64,000 bases of DNA from NCBI GenBank assembly GCA_001560915.1, contig CP014214.1, positions 868,001 through 932,000 on the forward strand, read 5' to 3'. The stretch is from a methanogenic archaeon ISO4-H5. Lineage in GTDB: Archaea > Thermoplasmatota > Thermoplasmata > Methanomassiliicoccales > Methanomethylophilaceae. Below the pieces are notes generated by a model that saw only the letters and a program-made list of their open reading frames with translations, was not told where the DNA came from and did not search any database. A program made the position numbers and the translations under genes. This document shows positions 1 through 7,840 of the stretch, one piece after another (position 1 is the stretch's first letter; each line of letters starts with the position of its first letter).

Positions 1-1
1 G

Positions 2-370
2 GTGCTTACCCTGGGACGCAACAGGGATTTCATCTTCGAGAACGTAGACCTTCTCAGTATGCTGGTTCTTGCCTGTATCTTCAGGACCTTCATCGTAGGT
101 TCCCTGATGCTCTATATCCTGAAGAAGAAAGGGGTGGAGAGGCAGAATACCGTGGTTTATGTCGGATACGGGGTCTGGAAGAATTCCGGTTTGGGAGCGT
201 CTCTGTGCATGCTGCTGCTGGTGAGCTATCCGGAGGCAGCCCTGCCGTGTGCCCTTTCCCTAGTGGTCGAATCAGTCTGGTTTGCGCTCACTAATAAGTC
301 GGTGTCAACAAACTGGCCTGCCGAAATATATCCCGAAGAGACCAAATCCTACGGCAGAAAGGCACAGTAA
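2..370 (+). CDS. C-terminal part of an SBF / bile acid:sodium symporter-like membrane transporter (cut by window edge)
   Basis: The frame is open from the left edge, so the N-terminal part of the gene lies outside the window and the true start is not visible. The 122 visible residues contain two or three hydrophobic segments. The motif KNSGLGASL followed by PEAALPCALS resembles the last helices of the SBF family (bile acid:Na+ symporter and arsenite-pump fold), where a conserved N-S/N-G-L stretch lines the transport path. The protein ends with a short hydrophilic tail and a TAA stop. The substrate cannot be inferred. Family assignment is moderate because only the C-terminus is present. Confidence 0.6.
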   Translation: MLTLGRNRDFIFENVDLLSMLVLACIFRTFIVGSLMLYILKKKGVERQNTVVYVGYGVWKNSGLGASLCMLLLVSYPEAALPCALSLVVESVWFALTNKSVSTNWPAEIYPEETKSYGRKAQ

Positions 371-404
371 CGTTAATTATGTCCTTCACGATAGGGGGTT
401 TCAA

Positions 405-492
405 GCGGAAGTGGCACAGCCTGGACCAATGCGCCGGACTTGAAATCCGGTGGTGATTCACCTCGGGAGTTCGAATCTCTCCTTCCGCGCCA
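405..492 (+). tRNA. tRNA-Ser (anticodon TGA)
   Basis: The acceptor strands gcggaag (405-411) and cttccgc (482-488) pair perfectly. They are followed by discriminator G at 489 and an encoded CCA at 490-492. The anticodon stem ccgga/tccgg encloses the loop cttgaaa, giving anticodon TGA (serine). A long variable arm precedes the T-arm gggag-ttcgaat-ctctc, as expected for tRNA-Ser. No intron is visible. It lies between the symporter end and the BspA-like gene. Confidence 0.96.
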
Positions 493-560
493 TCTGCTAT
501 TACATTATAATTGAGCGGTCTTTCATAATCATTAAAACCGCAGACTTTGTTCTCTGACAC

Positions 561-1973
561 ATGTCCTTCCGCTGGGCTCTTCCGATCGCAGCCGTCCTGA
601 TGGCGACGGGATTCATCCTTTTCACGGAATGTGCGGATGAGTCGGAGGCTCTGAACGAGGGCTACAAATTGGATTGGGAAGGTAACGATCTCACCGCTAC
701 GGGCAGCGGCGACTTCCAAAGTGATCCGGGCTGGACCGCCCTGGAGAATCTGACCATCGTTCCCGATGGCGGCGAGGTGAGTATACCCGATGAGGCGTTC
801 CAGAATAATGCCACACTCAGAACCGTCACCATCCAGGGTTCAGTCGGTTCCCTCGGCGGAGAACATGCGTTCTATAACTGCGATGCGCTGGAAACCGTCA
901 TCGTACATGGTTCGGTGGGTTCCATCGGTTTCAGTGCAATCTCTTACTGTGGTGCCCTCACCACAGTTACCATAGAGGGATCTGTGGGACATGTCGGAGA
1001 ATGTGCATTTTAGTCCTGCAGCATTCTTGGCACAGTAACCATAAAGGGTACTGTAGATTCCATAGGCAATACTGCGTTCATGGGCTGTCATGCCCTTACC
1101 ACAGTAACCATAAAGGGTTCCGTGGAGTCCATCGGCTCGAATGTATTCTCTTACTGCGATGCCCTCACCACAGTAACCATAAAGGGTTCCGTGGAGTCCA
1201 TCGGTGAGGCTGCGTTCGAAGCCTGTGCTCTGACCGCTGTTGCCCTTAAGGGCCCCCTGCAGTCTATCGGATCAGATGCGTTCCGTAATTGCAAAGCCCT
1301 AACCTCAGTAGACATCGAGGGTTCCGTGGGGGCCATAGGTTATGGAGCCTTCTGGAACTGCGATGCCCTTACCACAGTAACCATAAAGGGTTCCGTGGAG
1401 TCCATCGGGATCGAAGCGTTCTCATCCTGCGACCATCTAGGCACCGTTACCATCACCGGTCCGATTACCGCTATAGGCGGAAATGCATTCTTCGGAAGTG
1501 AGAATCTGGAGACCTTGAACATCGCCTGCAACGACCCGCTGAACATCACCGCGGGAAGTGCTGATAACGGTCGCATCGCACAACATGCCGTGACCGTGAA
1601 CCATGTCCATAGGTATTCCGCCACATACACGTGGGCCGACGACGGGAGTTCCTGCACGGTTCACATGGTATGCGCCAACTCCTCCGATCACAAACACGAT
1701 GAGATTCCTCCGGTTACCTCGGTCGTGAAGATTCCACCCACCGCGACAGAGATGGGAACCACCGAGTATTCCGTGTCGGGTACCTACGACGGCTTCGCCT
1801 ATTCCGACACCAAGGACGTGCAGGACATCCCTGCGACCGGTGGAGATCCCTATGACCCAGGCGATAAACCATCAAGCCATAACCGGTTCCTCGCACTCGC
1901 ACTTACCCTGTCTGTGCTGTCCCTTCTCGGAGTGGTCGGTGCAGTGGTCCTTCTACGCAGACGTACGGTCTGA
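561..1973 (+). CDS. BspA-like leucine-rich-repeat surface protein with one in-frame TAG codon
   Basis: Cell-surface protein of 470 codons. The N-terminus MSFRWALPIAAVLMA is a signal/anchor segment and is shared with the BspA protein at 30789-32078. LRR_5 (BspA/TpLRR) repeats of the type ALTTVTIKGSVESIG follow. A C-terminal ectodomain (HRYSATYTW...DIPATG) and a membrane helix with an RRR tail end the protein. Codon 151 (1011-1013) is TAG. Reading straight through it restores the repeat in register: F-TAG-SC-SILGTVTI aligns residue for residue with F-S-YC-DALTTVTI in the next repeat. The gene ends in TGA. It is therefore annotated as one gene with UAG read as an amino acid (pyrrolysine is the candidate). 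The alternative is a nonsense-mutated pseudogene or a base-call error. Confidence 0.8.
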
Positions 1974-1985
1974 TTGGGCGGTCTT

Positions 1986-2522
1986 TCAGCGGAAGAGGAT
2001 GATGCCGTAAAGCGTGACTGAATCTTTTCTAAATTCGAATTCTATGCCGATGCTTCCGAGGAAAGTCTCCATATCGATGCCCATGGCACTGACGGAGATA
2101 ACCTTCCTGTCGGGGAAACGGCAGGGTTCAGGATAGGAGCACTTCTCGCAGAACATGCATCCGCCGTCACCCAACGGGAAGTTCGGGATTCCGGCGGATC
2201 TGGCTTTCAGGGATATGTCGCGGATCATGTCTTGGAATCCTTTGGATATCCTGCCGAGTTCCTCGCCGTCCTTCATGTCCGATACAGGGAATTCTCTGAA
2301 GATCACGAGGGCTTTGCGATAAGTCGAAAGAATGGTCTTGACCTCGTCTTTCCCAGGGGCTCCGGGAGGACATCCCCAGGTCAGTCCGTAGCATCCGCAT
2401 TTGTTCTCTTTGCACAGTGCCAGACCCTTGGAATACGAGTCCTCGCTGTGCTTGGGAGAGTCGGTGAACCTGAACTCCAATCCTTTGAATTCCGAAAGGA
2501 TCGGGTCCCACATATCTTGCAT
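1986..2522 (-). CDS. DUF2284 family predicted metal-binding protein
   Basis: A 178-residue protein rich in cysteines: CKENKCGCYGLTWGCPP near residue 40 and CMFCEKCSYPEPCRFP near residue 125. This spacing is typical of DUF2284, a family common in methanogens and anaerobes and thought to bind metal or Fe-S clusters. The C-terminal stretch on ISVSAMGID is also typical. I chose the ATG at 2522. A longer frame exists only from a TTG at 2567, without a convincing ribosome binding site. The gene ends in TGA and converges with the BspA-like gene, 12 bases apart. The biochemical role is unknown. Confidence 0.8.
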   Translation of the reverse strand: MQDMWDPILSEFKGLEFRFTDSPKHSEDSYSKGLALCKENKCGCYGLTWGCPPGAPGKDEVKTILSTYRKALVIFREFPVSDMKDGEELGRISKGFQDMIRDISLKARSAGIPNFPLGDGGCMFCEKCSYPEPCRFPDRKVISVSAMGIDMETFLGSIGIEFEFRKDSVTLYGIILFR

Positions 2523-2601
2523 TTCTTTTTGATATAACGGATTAGAGTTAATGGGGTGGGACAGCAACCATCAATATGTTTCTTGAACGATCTTGACTAT
2601 A

Positions 2602-2829
2602 TTATTCTCTGGAATTGCGGGATGCTCCATATTCTGCTATGGCAGCATCGAATTCTTCTGAGGATATGTCATCAAAAACCTGACGTCTCCATTTGGTATA
2701 ATTGGAGTTATTGGTCTTGACCGCAGCAAGGAACATCTCGGTGTTTATAACCCCGAATCTATCAACGAGATAATCCATACCCAATCTGTACATCTCACTC
2801 ATGGTGTATGTCTCATTGCTCATTTCCAT
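2602..2829 (-). CDS. small VapB-like antitoxin, type II toxin-antitoxin
   Basis: A 75-residue protein starting MEMSNETYTMSEMYRLGMDYL. The motif DRFGVINTEMFLAAVKTN followed by YTKWRR resembles small proteins found next to PIN-domain toxins in archaea and anaerobes. The ATG at 2829 has a GGAGG six bases upstream (2836-2840). An ATG two codons later is the alternative. It overlaps the end of a damaged PIN toxin remnant, so it may be an orphan antitoxin. The gene ends in TAA. The toxin-antitoxin role is inferred from family resemblance and neighbourhood. Confidence 0.6.
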   Translation of the reverse strand: MEMSNETYTMSEMYRLGMDYLVDRFGVINTEMFLAAVKTNNSNYTKWRRQVFDDISSEEFDAAIAEYGASRNSRE

Positions 2830-2948
2830 TATATTCCTCCTTGATTGTAATACAATCCACAGGAGATATAACCTTAAGCCTTCTGCCTCTAATTTGAGCA
2901 AACGATCGTCGGTTGTAAGGAATATTACATTTGGCCTTACTCGGTTTA
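2813..2948 (-). pseudogene. VapC/PIN-domain toxin C-terminal remnant, frameshifted
   Basis: In one frame the minus strand reads NVIFLTTDDRLLKLEAE, the typical C-terminal half of a PIN nuclease (acidic TTDDRLL motif). The sequence then continues in the next frame as RLKVISPVDCITIKEE and stops, which is the usual PIN ending (LKVI-PVD). The N-terminal half is absent because the upstream gene ends at 2963. The remnant overlaps the start of the antitoxin-like gene. I read it as a decayed vapC. Confidence 0.5.
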
Positions 2949-2962
2949 GAGGATAGGTACGT

Positions 2963-3517
2963 TCACTCCTCGGTGACGTTGAATCCAATGAGAACCGAAG
3001 CTAACTTTCCGTCGTCCTGGAGACCCTCGTATTTCCTCATCATGAGGTCCGCGGTGGGTGCGGGACTGCATGATACGACATCCTTGCATCCGTTGGAGGG
3101 ATTCAGTTCGGGGAAGGATACGGGGGGCATGATGAACTTGGCGGGTTGGTTGTTGATCTTGCTGGTGAGGACTACGAATCCGTCTGATAACCAGATGGCA
3201 TCCTCCCTCTTCTCGAACTCGCCCATGGTCCACGGGAAAACCTCGTATCCGCAGATCTGGTCTCCGGAGTACATGAGAACGGTGGGTTCAGGCGGGGGCC
3301 TGAAGCGGGGATCCTTGATGATGGCAATGACATAATCGCGTTTGAACGCCTCTTTGACACCCTGGTTGTCGACCCCGGTTCCTCCCGCGGCCATGACTTT
3401 CTTTTCCTCTTCGAGCATGTGTCCTTTGATGGTGTCGTCCAGAAGGTAAGCTGCACGGACACCGCGCAGACCTTTGCAGATGTTCAAGGCGTTTTCGAGA
3501 ATTTCCTGTTTTCCCAT
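2963..3517 (-). CDS. conserved hypothetical protein (184 aa)
   Basis: Not recognised. It is soluble and mixed alpha/beta in appearance, with no signal or membrane segment. Notable stretches are AGGTGVDNQG, IKDPRFRPPPEP and a C-terminal half with two cysteines near CKDVVSCSPAP. The ATG at 3517 is preceded by GGGGAG at a suitable distance, and the gene ends in TGA. Together with the 65-codon gene just upstream and the toxin-antitoxin remnants downstream it forms a minus-strand run, but no shared function can be seen. Confidence 0.75.
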   Translation of the reverse strand: MGKQEILENALNICKGLRGVRAAYLLDDTIKGHMLEEEKKVMAAGGTGVDNQGVKEAFKRDYVIAIIKDPRFRPPPEPTVLMYSGDQICGYEVFPWTMGEFEKREDAIWLSDGFVVLTSKINNQPAKFIMPPVSFPELNPSNGCKDVVSCSPAPTADLMMRKYEGLQDDGKLASVLIGFNVTEE

Positions 3518-3581
3518 TGCCGTCTCCCCGTTTAGTAATTACTCCATGTCTCACCCTTATAAAGTACTTGGTGAACTCACA

Positions 3582-3779
3582 TCATTCGGGGGGCATGGTC
3601 TCCTCAAGGCGTCTGAGTTTCTGTTCGATCTCCTCCAGGGTCTGAGCGAGCATTGCCGGTTCCCTGCAGTAGTCCTCTTCGAACAGGGTGATGTAGAGGC
3701 ATATGACGTCTCTGAGACTGTACAGGATCTCGTATTCAGTGGAGTTTGCGAAGTAGTCGGTTGCATCCCTTTTGTTCAT
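3582..3779 (-). CDS. small hypothetical protein (65 aa)
   Basis: A short acidic protein beginning MNKRDATDYFANSTEYEILY and ending in a charged helical segment, LEEIEQKLRRLEE. The C-terminal heptad spacing suggests a helix or short coiled coil. It lies 64 bases upstream of the 184-codon gene on the same strand and may be cotranscribed with it. It ends in TGA. No family was recognised; the call rests on reading frame and composition. Confidence 0.5.
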   Translation of the reverse strand: MNKRDATDYFANSTEYEILYSLRDVICLYITLFEEDYCREPAMLAQTLEEIEQKLRRLEETMPPE

Positions 3780-3867
3780 GGTGAGTGTTTCGAATCAGAG
3801 GTTTATAAAAGGCGGATACTACAATTAGCACTAACTCAACATATATGCGGTCGTCGATTATTCATCC

Positions 3868-4266
3868 ATGAGTCTCGGGAGCGAGGGTCCGATCACCGCA
3901 TTCTTCGAGGGTATGGAACAGCTGGACGAAGCTGTCAAGACCCTGACCGGTATGCTCAACCGCTACAACCGCGGCCGGATCCTTCTGGGAGTGGATTCAC
4001 ACGGTGATGTTTTAGGAAAAGCATTCTGCGAAACCGATGTCGAGACCGTCCGTGAAACCATCGGGAAGAGCATGAATCATGTTCCCGACGTCAGGATTCA
4101 GATTGGTCTTACTTCCGATGGGAAGCAATACCTATCCATCGAAGCAGAGGGTTACGAGATCCCTTACTCATACAAAAGCTGGTTCTACTCCCGCAGACAG
4201 TGCCCCGGTGCCGAGCCGGGAAAGGAATGGGTCACGCTCCTCACCTGTGGTATGAGACATCACTAA
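3868..4266 (+). CDS. Schlafen AlbA_2 domain protein, probably truncated
   Basis: The 132 residues match the AlbA_2 (Schlafen AAA_4-type) nucleic-acid-binding domain: NRYNRGRILLGVDSHGDVLG, then a DVETVRETIG helix, and IEAEGYEIPYSYKSWFYSR. Full-length relatives such as the gene at 23619-25043 continue for several hundred residues with a HATPase-like region and a winged helix. Here the frame drifts into unrelated sequence after SWFYSR and stops with TAA. This suggests a truncated or frameshifted copy. It may still be a free-standing binding domain. Confidence 0.6.
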   Translation: MSLGSEGPITAFFEGMEQLDEAVKTLTGMLNRYNRGRILLGVDSHGDVLGKAFCETDVETVRETIGKSMNHVPDVRIQIGLTSDGKQYLSIEAEGYEIPYSYKSWFYSRRQCPGAEPGKEWVTLLTCGMRHH

Positions 4267-4311
4267 ATCAGTACAGTTTTTAACCGTTAAACGGGATTAA
4301 GTTGTGATAAC

Positions 4312-5094
4312 ATGGAATCCACCCTCCAAATAACGGATAACTGCATTGGGTGTGGGAAATGTGTGAAAGTCTGCATCCGCGGACATCTCCATGTCGAGGA
4401 CAAGAAGGTCCGCGAGGTAGACTCCGCATATTCCTGCTTCAGGTGCGGACACTGCGAAGCGGTATGTCCCAAAGGTGCCATAACCCTGATCAAAGGGGAT
4501 GCCCCCGAGGCTGTGGACGGCTGCCCTGTTTCTGCCACCGATATGGCGAAACTCCTGCGCACCAGGCGCAGTATCCGCTGGTTCGACCGGAACTGTACCA
4601 AGGAGGAAATCGCTTCCCTGCTGGCGGCTGTCCGTTACGCTCCGACTGCGGAGAACTCGCAGAAGGTGGAGTATGCGGTCATCGATTCCCGTTTCGGGGA
4701 GTTCATGGAGATGCTTGCATCTATCCTTCGTTCGCATACCGGAGAACACCCGAGGCTGAAGCAGTTCGTCGACTACGTGGACGGAGGTATGAAGGAGAAG
4801 AACAATCCCTTCACCTGGGAAGGAAGGCAGCTCATCATCGCCTTCGCACGTTTCCCCATCGATGCCATCATCCCCATCGAACAGCTGGATCTGATGGCTT
4901 ACTCCATGGGTCTCGGAGGGTTCCATTCGAGGTGGATGCTGCAGGCCTCGGAGAACGATCCCGAGAAGTTCATGAGCTTCTTCCCCGATGTCGATCCCGA
5001 GCTTAAGGCGTATGCGATCTTCGTCGTCGGGCATCCGAGGATGCGCTTCATCCGCACGGTCCCCCGTGACGAGAGGAAGATCCACTATATGTGA
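4312..5094 (+). CDS. nitroreductase family protein with N-terminal 2x[4Fe-4S] ferredoxin domain
   Basis: Residues 1-60 carry two ferredoxin motifs, CIGCGKCVKVC and CFRCGHCEAVCP, for two [4Fe-4S] clusters. From about residue 75 the FMN-binding nitroreductase fold begins: LRTRRSIRWFD, YAPTAENSQ, and a GLGGFHSRWM stretch near the C-terminus. Such fusions are frequent in anaerobic archaea and are thought to feed electrons from ferredoxin clusters to FMN. The physiological substrate is unknown. The ATG at 4312 follows a short AT-rich leader. The gene ends in TGA and is followed by a hairpin with a T-run. Confidence 0.9.
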   Translation: MESTLQITDNCIGCGKCVKVCIRGHLHVEDKKVREVDSAYSCFRCGHCEAVCPKGAITLIKGDAPEAVDGCPVSATDMAKLLRTRRSIRWFDRNCTKEEIASLLAAVRYAPTAENSQKVEYAVIDSRFGEFMEMLASILRSHTGEHPRLKQFVDYVDGGMKEKNNPFTWEGRQLIIAFARFPIDAIIPIEQLDLMAYSMGLGGFHSRWMLQASENDPEKFMSFFPDVDPELKAYAIFVVGHPRMRFIRTVPRDERKIHYM

Positions 5095-5101
5095 AAACCA
5101 A

Positions 5102-5131
5102 GCCGGTCCGGGAATACCCAGACCGGCGATT
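5102..5131 (+). terminator. hairpin with T-run between convergent genes
   Basis: gccggtc (5102-5108) pairs with gaccggc (5121-5127) and is followed by gatttt. It sits eight bases after the nitroreductase stop and in front of the convergent membrane-protein gene. This is a plausible transcript end. Confidence 0.6.
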
Positions 5132-5143
5132 TTAAAGTAGTTT

Positions 5144-6127
5144 TCAGAGCTTCTTGATACGGCGCTGGGAAGAGTGGTCGAGTTCTTCCATGGCGTCGAG
5201 ATACTTCTTCAGGGCATCCTCCTGAGCATGGATCATGTGCAGGACGATGAGCGCGGTGTTGAGTTCGTCGCCGGCCTCGAAGATATCGGGGTTGTCTGAA
5301 CTCTCCTTGAGCTGTCTGATGAGTGAGTTCCTGACGGTCCTGTTGCCCTCTTCGCCGTAGGCGACGATGGAATCGAGTGCGGACCTTCCGTAGGTGGTCT
5401 CGTTGATGAAAGCGAGCACCGCGTCGCAGATCTCCGGGTTGTAGTCGAAGTTGATGTCCTCGGCCATGTTCATGAAGGCCACGTTCAGTTTCTTGGTGTA
5501 ATACTCGAAGGTGGCGATCTTCATCCTCTTGGAGTCGGTGTTGATCGGTGACGGCCCGTACAGGTCCTTGAGGTCCCTGGGGGTGGCGTTGGTGACGATC
5601 TGGAAGGGTTTGAAGTCCTCACCCGCGGGGGTGATGAGGCTGTTCTTTCTGGCGAGGTACATATCGATGGCGGGCTTGACAATCCTGTTGTGCCTGATGA
5701 TGGCCCTCTCCTCATCCCTTCTTGCCTTCTGGCCCCTCTCGAAGTAGTTCAGGATATCCATGGCGAGGATACCTACGAGGAAACCGACACAGGTGTCCGC
5801 GATGTTGAGCAAGTGCCAGTAATTGTCGTTGTTGGTGTAGCTCGTATCGCCGGGAGCGAAGTTCATGGCCTTCCAGATGAGCAGAATCGCTTCGAGCAGG
5901 AGGAACACCGCCACTAGGATGGAGACCGAGACTGCCATGGTCTTCATCATGGATTTGGTGTCGTACCTGGCGGCGCTCTTCTTCTTGTTCCTGGAACGGG
6001 TGGACTTGCGGGTCTTCCTCTCCTGCATGTCGTTCTTCTTCTCTTCCTTCACCCTTCTGCGTTCCTCGGCGGCCGCGGTCTTCTTCTTGGCGGCCTCCCT
6101 GTCGGAACGGTCGAGACTGTTAGCCAT
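5144..6127 (-). CDS. hypothetical membrane protein with basic cytoplasmic N-terminus
   Basis: A 327-residue protein. The first 55 residues are extremely basic and low-complexity (repeated KK/RR/AA). A strong membrane helix lies near residues 63-87 (AVSVSILVAVFLLLEAILLIW) and a second near 105-125, followed by a soluble helical region of about 200 residues. The start codon directly abuts the stop of the upstream HPr-kinase-like gene (TGA-ATG), so the two are almost certainly translated from one message. Function unknown. Confidence 0.75.
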   Translation of the reverse strand: MANSLDRSDREAAKKKTAAAEERRRVKEEKKNDMQERKTRKSTRSRNKKKSAARYDTKSMMKTMAVSVSILVAVFLLLEAILLIWKAMNFAPGDTSYTNNDNYWHLLNIADTCVGFLVGILAMDILNYFERGQKARRDEERAIIRHNRIVKPAIDMYLARKNSLITPAGEDFKPFQIVTNATPRDLKDLYGPSPINTDSKRMKIATFEYYTKKLNVAFMNMAEDINFDYNPEICDAVLAFINETTYGRSALDSIVAYGEEGNRTVRNSLIRQLKESSDNPDIFEAGDELNTALIVLHMIHAQEDALKKYLDAMEELDHSSQRRIKKL

Positions 6128-7069
6128 TCAGGCACCTCCGATGATCTTGGAAATTTCCGCCTGTGTCTCCTGGGGAGAGCGGATGGTGTTGACCATGAAT
6201 GTCTGGCACTGTGCGAAAACCTTGCGGAGGAATCCTCTTCTGAGGGAGTTCCTGAACTCGTCGCGGATGATCTGATGGGGGTTGCAGAGGTCGTGCTGCG
6301 AGAGGTATTCGAGAGCCTCGTCGGGAGTGAGTTCGCGGCATACGTTCTGGTCGTCGTAGTCGCGTTTCAGGAGGATAACGTACCTCAGGGTGGCGGTGGG
6401 GACAACCGAAGTCCTGCCTGCGACCCACCTGACGTTGGCGATTCCCCTGCCCTTGTTGTCGAACTGAACGTTCTTCACCAGAGGCTTGTACTGTTCCCAA
6501 ACGTCCCCGATGTCGGCGTCGATGTAGCAGTTCTTCTCCGAACCTCTGATCAGAGGCCTGCCGCTGCCGAAGGTGACGAAGAACCAGTCGTCTGAGATGA
6601 GCTGGGAGTTCTCGTGCCTGAGGAGTCCCCAGGACTGGGTGGTCTTGCCGGTCTTGGAAGGGGCGATGAGCGCCACTCCCGTACCGTCGCAGTTGATTGC
6701 CGCTCCGTGAACAGAATAGATGTCGTGGGCGGCTTCGAGTATATACCCAGATATGCCGAGGGCGATGCTCTTCACCCATCCGTAGTAATCGAAATTGTAG
6801 AGGATGGCTGTGAACGTGGCGGGATCGAAATCCACGTGGAGGGGCTGCTCCGGGTCCTTCACGCAGATGACCCTCGCATGCGAGCGGGTCATGTCGGAAG
6901 GGGCGTAGAAGTTGTCGTTCCACATCTCCATGTGATTGCGGTCGGCGGTCTGCAGTTCAACACAGATACCGCAGATGTCTGCTTTAGTGAAGAAAAGCAG
7001 GTCCTTGGCGTATCTCCCGCGAAGTTCCAGACATCTCTCGGTTGAAATGACTGTCGTTTCGTATGCCAT
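6128..7069 (-). CDS. HPr kinase/phosphorylase-like P-loop protein
   Basis: A 313-residue protein with a P-loop APSKTGKTT near residue 137 inside the context SVHGAAI...GVALIAPSKTGKTT...LISDDWFFV. This is the arrangement of the HprK/PEP-carboxykinase-like fold: Walker A, then an aspartate pair on a following strand. No HPr/PTS protein is visible here, so a small-molecule or protein kinase role is only an inference. I chose the ATG at 7069 because a TATA-like element lies about 28 bases upstream, which fits a leaderless message. An in-frame ATG at 7099 is the alternative. It is coupled to the downstream membrane protein. Confidence 0.7.
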   Translation of the reverse strand: MAYETTVISTERCLELRGRYAKDLLFFTKADICGICVELQTADRNHMEMWNDNFYAPSDMTRSHARVICVKDPEQPLHVDFDPATFTAILYNFDYYGWVKSIALGISGYILEAAHDIYSVHGAAINCDGTGVALIAPSKTGKTTQSWGLLRHENSQLISDDWFFVTFGSGRPLIRGSEKNCYIDADIGDVWEQYKPLVKNVQFDNKGRGIANVRWVAGRTSVVPTATLRYVILLKRDYDDQNVCRELTPDEALEYLSQHDLCNPHQIIRDEFRNSLRRGFLRKVFAQCQTFMVNTIRSPQETQAEISKIIGGA

Positions 7070-7090
7070 AATGCAGGAGTGTATGTTTTT

Positions 7091-7102
7091 ACTATACATA
7101 AA
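7091..7102 (-). promoter_or_regulatory. TATA-like box for the leaderless HPr-kinase-like operon
   Basis: The minus strand reads tttatgtatagt, centred about 28 nt upstream of the ATG at 7069. No ribosome binding site is present between the two, so transcription would start at or next to the start codon. Confidence 0.5.
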
Positions 7103-7150
7103 GCAAACTTTATGTGATACATATCGTTCTCCGACACAGAAGGGATAGCA

Positions 7151-7555
7151 TTGGGAGGCACAGTCATCATTTATTCTTCATTCGCGGGGAAGACCCGCAA
7201 GATCGCCAAGTACCTGGCAGAGAAGCTGGGTGCGGACATATTCGATCTCAAGCTCCAGACTAACATCGATCTCAGCACCTATGACAGGATCATCATGGGT
7301 ACCGGCGTGCATGCAGGTAACCCCTACGGCCGCGTTACCAGGTTCGTGGAGGACCATGAGGATATCTTCCTCGACAAGGAAGTGGTCCTTTTCGTGAGCT
7401 GCATGTACTCCGGAGAGCGTGCCGAGAAGCAGTGCAGCGAGATCGCCAAGGAGTACCACATCAACAACGCGGTATTCTTCAGTATCAGGGGCGAGAAGAA
7501 CGAGGCGGGCCTTTCCAAGGATGTCGATATGTTCATCGAGAGGATGATGCCGTGA
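7151..7555 (+). CDS. flavodoxin-fold protein
   Basis: A 134-residue single-domain flavodoxin. The FMN phosphate loop SSFAGKTRKIA lies at the N-terminus after the first strand (TVIIYS). YDRIIMGTGVHAGNPYG and LFVSCMYSGERAE follow as the other flavin-contacting loops. It probably carries electrons or acts as an HemG-type menaquinone-dependent oxidase, as in several short flavodoxin relatives. It uses a TTG start at 7151 with AAGGGA upstream. Its TGA stop overlaps the GTG start of the DUF1294 gene, so the two are translationally coupled. Confidence 0.8.
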   Translation: MGGTVIIYSSFAGKTRKIAKYLAEKLGADIFDLKLQTNIDLSTYDRIIMGTGVHAGNPYGRVTRFVEDHEDIFLDKEVVLFVSCMYSGERAEKQCSEIAKEYHINNAVFFSIRGEKNEAGLSKDVDMFIERMMP

Positions 7556-7827
7556 ACACAGCACTCTTGGCCATCCTGATCTACCTTGTGATCAATGCAA
7601 TCTCACTGTGCGCCTATGCCTATGACAAGTACAAGGCGGTCGAGGGCAAATGGAGGACCAGGGAGAGCACCCTGCTCTTCTTCGGATTCCTCGGCCCTTG
7701 GGGTGCGGTCATCGGAATGTACCGCTTCCATCACAAGACCCAGAAGCCCAAATTCAAACTGAACTTCCTGTTCCTGATCCTGCACATTATCGGGATTGCA
7801 CTGCTCGTAAAATACTACCTGCTCTGA
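7552..7827 (+). CDS. DUF1294 small membrane protein
   Basis: A 91-residue protein with membrane helices at the N-terminus (LLAILIYLVINAISLC), the middle and the C-terminus. The central motif YDKYKAVEGKWRTRESTLL then GPWGAVIGMYRFHHKTQKPKF is diagnostic for DUF1294. The GTG start at 7552 overlaps the flavodoxin stop (GTGA). The TGA stop is embedded in a hairpin shared with the convergent taw1 gene. Function unknown. Confidence 0.85.
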   Translation: MNTALLAILIYLVINAISLCAYAYDKYKAVEGKWRTRESTLLFFGFLGPWGAVIGMYRFHHKTQKPKFKLNFLFLILHIIGIALLVKYYLL

Positions 7828-7840
7828 TTTTCAGAGCAGG
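7818..7840. terminator. hairpin containing the stop codons of both convergent genes
   Basis: cctgctctga (7818-7827) pairs perfectly with tcagagcagg (7831-7840) across a ttt loop. The TGA of the plus-strand gene (7825-7827) and the TGA of the minus-strand gene (7831-7833) are both inside the stem. It could mark transcript ends in both directions. Confidence 0.55.
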
